NCBI GenBank assembly: GCA_000697055.1
Contig: JNDT01002051.1
Coordinates: 19,735-83,734 of the forward strand
DNA: 64,000 bases
Direction of reading: 5' to 3'
DNA from: Saksenaea vasiformis B4078
Lineage: Eukaryota > Mucoromycota > Mucoromycetes > Mucorales > Saksenaeaceae
The number at the start of each line of letters is the position of its first letter. Positions within the stretch are counted from its first letter, which is position 1. The notes under the pieces were generated by a model, which worked only from the letters and a program-made list of their open reading frames with translations, ran no database searches and was not told the origin of the DNA. Both the position numbers and the translations under genes were made by a program. Shown here in pieces: positions 58,788 through 64,000 of this stretch.

Positions 58788-60176
58788 GCTTGCTTTGTAA
58801 ATGTCGGCTGGGGTCCTTTCACCGCAGGCGAGCTTTTCGCGATAAAATTTGCGGTCATTGAATTCTTTTTGCGGCTTTGACAGACGGAGTGAATCAAAGT
58901 CAGCAGTTCAAAAAGTGCATCACACTGGAAAGAGGTCATATACAAAGAAATGAACGATTAAGGCATGATTAATTGTAGTTAAATAATTGAGCACAAGGTA
59001 GCTATCTTTTATCTAGAGACGGAATCCGAGTTGTTGTTTGGCCAGAAATGATTAAAAAATTGTCTTAATCTCAAATGGAGAACCTGCTAGAGCGGGAGAT
59101 TTTACAACGCCATAATAGATCTCATCACAGCCTGCGTCGCTGGGTTCACTTGAGCGAAAATTACGCATCGGGGCTTTAGTTCTTGAAGCATTTAGCTCTC
59201 AAAGCTGACCTCGGACGCTAGGTGCAACAGCCCCTTTTTTTTTGTGCCGGTTACCTATTGCTACACTTGCAACCGTTTGTTAAATACAATGTCGTTTGCC
59301 ATACTGTTATTTAACGGCTATAACACCAAGTACTGATCGCAACTTCTTGGAAATATCACGACCTATCTTAGGTAGCTAACTACTCAAACGCCATGCAGTG
59401 CTGAGACACTCATGTGATGTGATCAGCAATGAGACTTCTACGCCTAGCAGCCATCTTAGGATATCGGGTCGAGGTTGAGTCACTATACAAAGTTGAGAAC
59501 TTTCGAACCACCGTGCAATTGTAAGCCTCCGTAACATCTTACTGATTGAGAGACTGTCTGAAGCCGTACATGAAAAGCGCTACAAACTTTACTAAGCTGT
59601 GGAATTCGGAATCTACAACAATGTTTACAGATAATCAACTATTGCATTCTGATGATTCTACTATCTGGCATATATAAGAACGGTAGGAGGAAACAAATCA
59701 CCATGGAAAATGAGATATAAAAACAACTAATTGGATGGTATATCAGAGATGGAAGCGAGTAGGGTTTCGCTATACGCATCAGCGGGGAACACCCAGAATG
59801 AGGTCAATAAAATCAATCGATCATTGAATTTTCTTCCCTGACGTGTGCAAGCAGCACCACCTCCATTCCACTAGGAGGTTGCAAAACCTAGGCCTAACTA
59901 AAGGCTAGGATGATGGGTCTCTAATCGCTGTACCACTCGAGGAGTGATTTTGAGATGATCCTAACCAGTTTTTGCGCCTGATTGCCTAAGGGTTGGTTGG
60001 TTGCCTTCGCTGTAGACTCTAAGGAGTCTCTGCTGACGTCTTTGAAGGCTATATCATAAGATTAATCATTTGTGTGTATGGAACAATGGATATTTACCAA
60101 AAAGGCACTGGTTAGGACTGACTGCTTACAGAGGCTCCCACCAACTATGTATTCACATCTTAGCGGAATAACCTCG
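58788..60176. other. Spacer before the CACTA element; possible tRNA-derived repeat
   Basis: No coding region seen. On the minus strand near 59960-59870 the sequence GAGTGGTACAGCGATTAGAG resembles a Pol III A box, and GGTTTTGCAACC about 45 bases later resembles a weak B box. This could be an old tRNA-derived SINE, but no A tail or second copy was found here. Confidence 0.3.
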
Positions 60177-60593
60177 CACTACGGGAAAAAGACCAACACA
60201 ATCTGATACCTTCTATCACAATCCGGCACATTTTTACCTGCATAAATAGGCAGAAAATTGCCCGATCTGCCTAATTGTGCAGGTAAAATAAACCACGAAA
60301 TTGTGACGGAAGATTCCAGGTTGTGCGTAAATGTGTCTAAATATACAACAAATTGTGTCGAAATATTCCAGAACAGTTGTGCTGAATTATGATGGAAAGC
60401 GTCGAATTGTACTTCGATATGTCGAGATGTATCAGCTTATGCCAAAATATAGCAGAAAAATGCATCGAATTGTGATGAAGTAGAAGAGATTTTATTCAGA
60501 TCAAGTTAAATGAATAAATAAATACTGGAAGCACAGATGGTAGCTGTAAAGTAAGTCAATAGTCATATAGTAGCTCATAACTGAAACTTACCT

Positions 60594-61561
60594 TCATGCC
60601 CCGTTGTTGAGGCGTCTCTGCTTCTTTTTGTTACGTAGAACTGTACCAGGCAAAGATGGTAGATCCTGCTGCCGGTTTCGTCTATTTCGATGTCGGTTAG
60701 TTAGTGCAGAAAAATAATTCGACTTAATACCTCGAAGGTGTAGAAGATGCTGCTGTCTCGTCAGTATCCACGTTGTGCCTACATCACGACGTGTGGGACA
60801 AATATACTATACACGCAATACATAATGCTGCAGCTATTGGCTCACCTGTCTGCTCCGTTGTCATTAACAGCTGGGACGGCGGGGGCTGTTGACACTGGAG
60901 CACTGCTTTGAGGACGCTTCTGCGACCTTTGCGATGCAAGTGCTCCCCACTTCTTGCGAAGCAAGTAATCAGCTGTCCAGTGACTACAGCAAGATCCCAG
61001 CAAAATTCCATGGTCCGCGGCAACCTTTTCCAATGTCGCGATGGCCCGCTCCTTCTCTTGCAGAGGCACCTCCGCCGCCCAGCGTAGCTTCTTCACCACG
61101 CTGTCTCCACCCTTGAGGCGCTCCTCGAGATTCTTGAAAGTTTGAAGAGCAAGGCTGTCCACCATGGCCTCCGTGGCTTCGAGGTTGTCTTCATCTCCTT
61201 CGATAGCGGGATATCTGGCCAGCACAAGGTCCAGAATGTGTTTTTTCGTGACATCCACTCGCACACGCTTTCCAGTCTTGGAGATGATTGTAGGGCGGGG
61301 GATCATCACTGTGGGCATACTCCTAGGTGATTCTTCAGTTTCGGGCACATCCCTAGGGAGTTGCGGTTCCAACGCGCTGACGCGGGCATCGAGATCCCGG
61401 AGAAGGCCAATGACTTCAGCGTGCTGGTCCTTCTGCTGTTGCAGCCTTTCTTCATGCTGGTCCTTTTGCTGCTGCAGTGCTTCGGCACGCTGCTCCTTGA
61501 GCTGTTGCTCTATTTCGAGTACCTTTGACACGATACGTTTGTATTCAAGAGTATTTGACAT
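60594..61561 (-). CDS. CACTA element companion protein (TnpA-like, coiled coil)
   Basis: Three exons. The first starts at 61561 (MSNTLEYKRIVSKVLEIE), and two short ones end at the TGA at 60594-60596 in a basic tail (LRNKKKQRRLNNGA). Residues 10-60 form a Gln/Glu-rich coiled coil with a repeated QQQKDQHEE-like unit; a helical domain with KTGKRVRVDVTKKHILDLVL and RWAAEVPLQEKE follows. No known domain recognised. Its position inside the CACTA ends, divergent from the transposase, matches the second protein (TnpA/TNP1-like) of plant CACTA elements, which binds subterminal repeats. That role is inferred from position only. Confidence 0.65.
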
Positions 61562-61786
61562 AATAACTATTAAAGGGAAAAGACAAGAAAAGGTCTACAC
61601 CACACTAAAAAAATTTAATACCAAGAGATTAGAGGACCGAGATCCCGGAAATTAACATGGTATAATTACCTGCCATTTGCAGTAAGTCTATATATACTCT
61701 GAAATCGCAACTGTCATTGTTCATAGGTACATAACAGTACGATAGCGGTAATATACAGTTTGTTTCCTTTTAGTTGTGTCTATATT

Positions 61787-64000
61787 ATGCGTATTTGTAC
61801 CTATTGCAATCCACATCACAAGATCTCCAACAAAAAGTATGGAAAGCATGTCAAGAAGCTGCTTCGCAGAAAGTTACGCGCAGCAGGTCAACTTGTCAAT
61901 GGCGGTGGCGCGGAAGCTATGTGCAGTGACGATGTTGACTATGATTACTACTATAGCTCTCGCTCCGAGGATGATGAACAGCTATCCAGTATGGATGCAG
62001 AAGCGGACGACCTTATGGATATCGACAGCGATGATCCAGAGGCTACTGCATCCACTGATATAGACTCGGATGGGGATGATGATAATTCAGAGGCTACTGC
62101 ATCAACCGATGTAGACTCAGATGATGATGGCGAGGAACTCATTCGTGCCAACTATGTTGATTGTGAATCAGATGCTGCAGATGAAGACCGATCCTCCACG
62201 TTTTCTGAAAACGAGACATTATCCGGCAATGATGGCACAGGGAATGTCTTAACGGTGCCACATAAACAAGTGCTTTCTGCAAGCGAGATCTTTAGTTTAA
62301 AGCTCTGGAGTATCGTGCAAGAGCACCGAATGTCACGCGCCTGTTACGATAAACTTGTGAAGTCATTTAACAACTACATCAATGACGATGGTAATAACCG
62401 CAGCATATAATATATGTTTAATTTCATCATCCTATTAGACAGATCGAGAGTACTGTCGCCTCATAAAAGCCATTCAAAGATGTCCCAACTTTTTCCAAGC
62501 AAGTCGGAGCGCTATGTCATTTGTAGACGCGGATGTCAGTTATTTAATGACGACGCCGACAAATGTAGTAATCCAGCTTGCCAACTTCCTCGATACAAAA
62601 ATCCGATCCTGAAAAAACCGGCAGCATCTATGCAATATCTTCCTCTTAGATCCCAACTTGCAACCTTAGTTGGCTATGAAGAAACGAGGAAAGCGCTGCT
62701 TTACCGAACTGAACGAGAAGATAGGCAATGCGACGATACTATGACGGATGTCTTTGATGGGGAATCCTATCGGCTGATCAAACATCTGTTCCAAGACCCA
62801 TTAGACATCGTATTGTCGCTCTTTATCGATGGATTTTGTCCATTGAAAAAAAGCAAAGCTTCAATGACAATCGTCAATGTTGTGATACTGAGTCTGCCGC
62901 CCAGAGAAAGGTAAAACGTGCCGAGTCACCTGTAAATGCTCATCCGTGCCTGCTATAGATACAAGCTTTGTAATATGCTGCAGCTTGCCTTGATTCCGAC
63001 ATCGACAAAACAAGGAAATATACACAGCTTCCTTGCACCGCTATTTGATGAATTGAGAACATTAGAATCAGAAGGCATAACCGTTATTGCAGACAATGGC
63101 CAGAGATACAAGTTTCGCGCGCATTTGCTATTAGCATCGGGCGATATTCCTGGCGTGGCGACCCTGATCAATCACACAGGCCATCAGTCAATTTATGGAT
63201 GCCGTTCGTGCATGATCAAGGCTGTTCGCTTGAAAAGCCCATCTAATGTAGGAGACGCTTCCTATTTTCCTGGATCACAACAACTAGATCCTGAGCGCTC
63301 GACCAGCGATTTTGTCCAGGGAGATATTGTGCATAAATCATGTTATATTACGGTACATACTAACCATGGCTTCTGTATCATAGGATCATGGGATCAAAGG
63401 GCCAACACCTTTTGCAAAGCTGAAGTCGTTTCATGGTGTAGCATTCTTCGGTTTAGACGAGATGCACTTGATCGGACATAACTGCGGACGTCAGATACAC
63501 AAGCTGATTACCTCGGCTTATCCAAATACATCTACCCCTTTTGCATTATCAAAGAAACAGCTGCAACTTGTTCAAAACGCTATTGAAGCTTCGTACAGTA
63601 TGATTCCGCCATCTTTTGATGGGAATTTCACAGGTACTCTATGTTAACCTGGGTGTCATATTGACCAACGGAATTAGACGTCTTCGTAATCCCAGGAAAT
63701 GCTCGTGCCGTTGACTGGATCGAGTTTATCTTATACGTTCTGACTACCCTGGTATACGAGCAGTTGGAAGCAAACAACGTTGAAGCAGGTCCTCTTCAAG
63801 CACTTCGGCATTTTGTGGTTGCATGTAGCATCGCTTTGTCATGGCAAATCGACGCCGAAGACGTGGAACAAGTAAAAATGTAAGTTAAATGCACGGTTAT
63901 AGAAAGTTGAGCATATCAGATCTTTATACGTACTCTGCATAGGCATTTTCAGAAGTGGCATATGTACTTGCGTACCATTCTTCCAAATAACATCTATACG
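61787..64000 (+). CDS. tnp2-type CACTA transposase (partial, runs off the window)
   Basis: The start ATG at 61787 gives MRICTYCNPHHKISNKKYGK, a Cys/His N-terminal finger, followed by a very acidic stretch with duplicated EATASTD units. The join near 62360-62470 is uncertain: a GTAATA donor exists, but the phase to the next frame does not fit. Then come a zinc-binding segment (YVICRRGCQLFNDDADKC to CQLPRYK), DPLDIVLSLFIDGFCPLKKS, LPPRERYKLCNMLQLALIPT (intron 62912-62957), GCRSCM, and, after an intron, GIKGPTPFAKLKSFHGVAFF with GLDEMHLIGHNCGR. The last part reads RAVDWIEFILYVLTTLVYE. These are the tnp2 blocks, including the D-x-M-H motif. No certain stop or frameshift is seen in the core. Confidence 0.78.

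Larger units (their letters stand above)
60177..64000 (+). mobile_element. CACTA-superfamily DNA transposon (tnp2 type), left part
   Basis: The element begins at 60177 with CACTACGGGAAAAAG, a canonical CACTA terminus. The next 300 bases carry scattered subterminal copies of ATTGTG in both orientations: 60197 and 60217 (as CACAAT), and AATTGTG at 60273, 60299, 60351 and 60468, plus degenerate ones. These are the usual transposase-binding subterminal repeats of CACTA elements. Inside are two divergent genes: a minus-strand coiled-coil protein and a plus-strand tnp2 transposase. The right end lies beyond the window, so terminal repeats and target duplication cannot be confirmed; the base triplet before the terminus is TCG. 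Confidence 0.8.

Overview
This is a stretch of fungal nuclear genome. Genes carry many short introns (about 43-100 nt, GT-AG, often ending in TAG or CAG), spacers are AT-rich, and the proteins are typically fungal: DASH Dad4, a Dsc4-like DUF1746 protein, Oca1, Hym1/Mo25 and a fungal DAG-lipase-like enzyme. The tnp2-type CACTA transposase, the Fanzor-like remnant, the YcnI-domain secreted protein and the animal-like YEATS2 and DDB1 homologues suggest an early-diverging fungus, most likely Mucoromycota. That placement is inference.

Layout. 1-2.9 kb: 5' part of a DDB1 homologue (minus, runs off the window start). 2.9-9.6 kb: no gene I can support. 9.6-12.5 kb: a secreted YcnI (DUF1775) protein, the small spliced DASH subunit Dad4, and an acidic protein with a UIM-like motif. 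12.5-16.4 kb: weak fragments only. 16.4-22.6 kb (plus): class 3 lipase, Mo25/Hym1, Oca1-like phosphatase fold. 23.8-31.1 kb (minus): three tandem ornithine decarboxylase genes, with a CACTA-type MITE between the first two. 31.1-36.6 kb: gene-poor, ending in a dense cluster of ATCTGATAA motifs. 36.6-39.9 kb: large PPR protein. 40.0-43.9 kb (minus): Dsc4-like DUF1746 protein and mitochondrial methionyl-tRNA synthetase. 44-47 kb: an inverted repeat, an eroded Fanzor/TnpB-like gene and a putative small membrane protein gene. 47.5-51.9 kb (plus): RasGEF-domain protein with WxGY repeats and an SLC49-type MFS transporter. 52.0-58.8 kb (minus): YEATS2-like and BRD8-like chromatin readers, then the mitochondrial ribosome factor RsfS. 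60.2 kb to the end: left part of a CACTA/tnp2 DNA transposon.

Functional themes: polyamine synthesis (ODC array), mitochondrial gene expression (PPR, MetRS, RsfS), acylated-histone reading (YEATS and bromodomain genes next to each other), and mobile DNA at several decay stages (intact-looking CACTA end, MITE, Fanzor remnant). Exon joins were made by hand from reading frame, splice signals and remembered family features. They are not supported by transcripts or searches.
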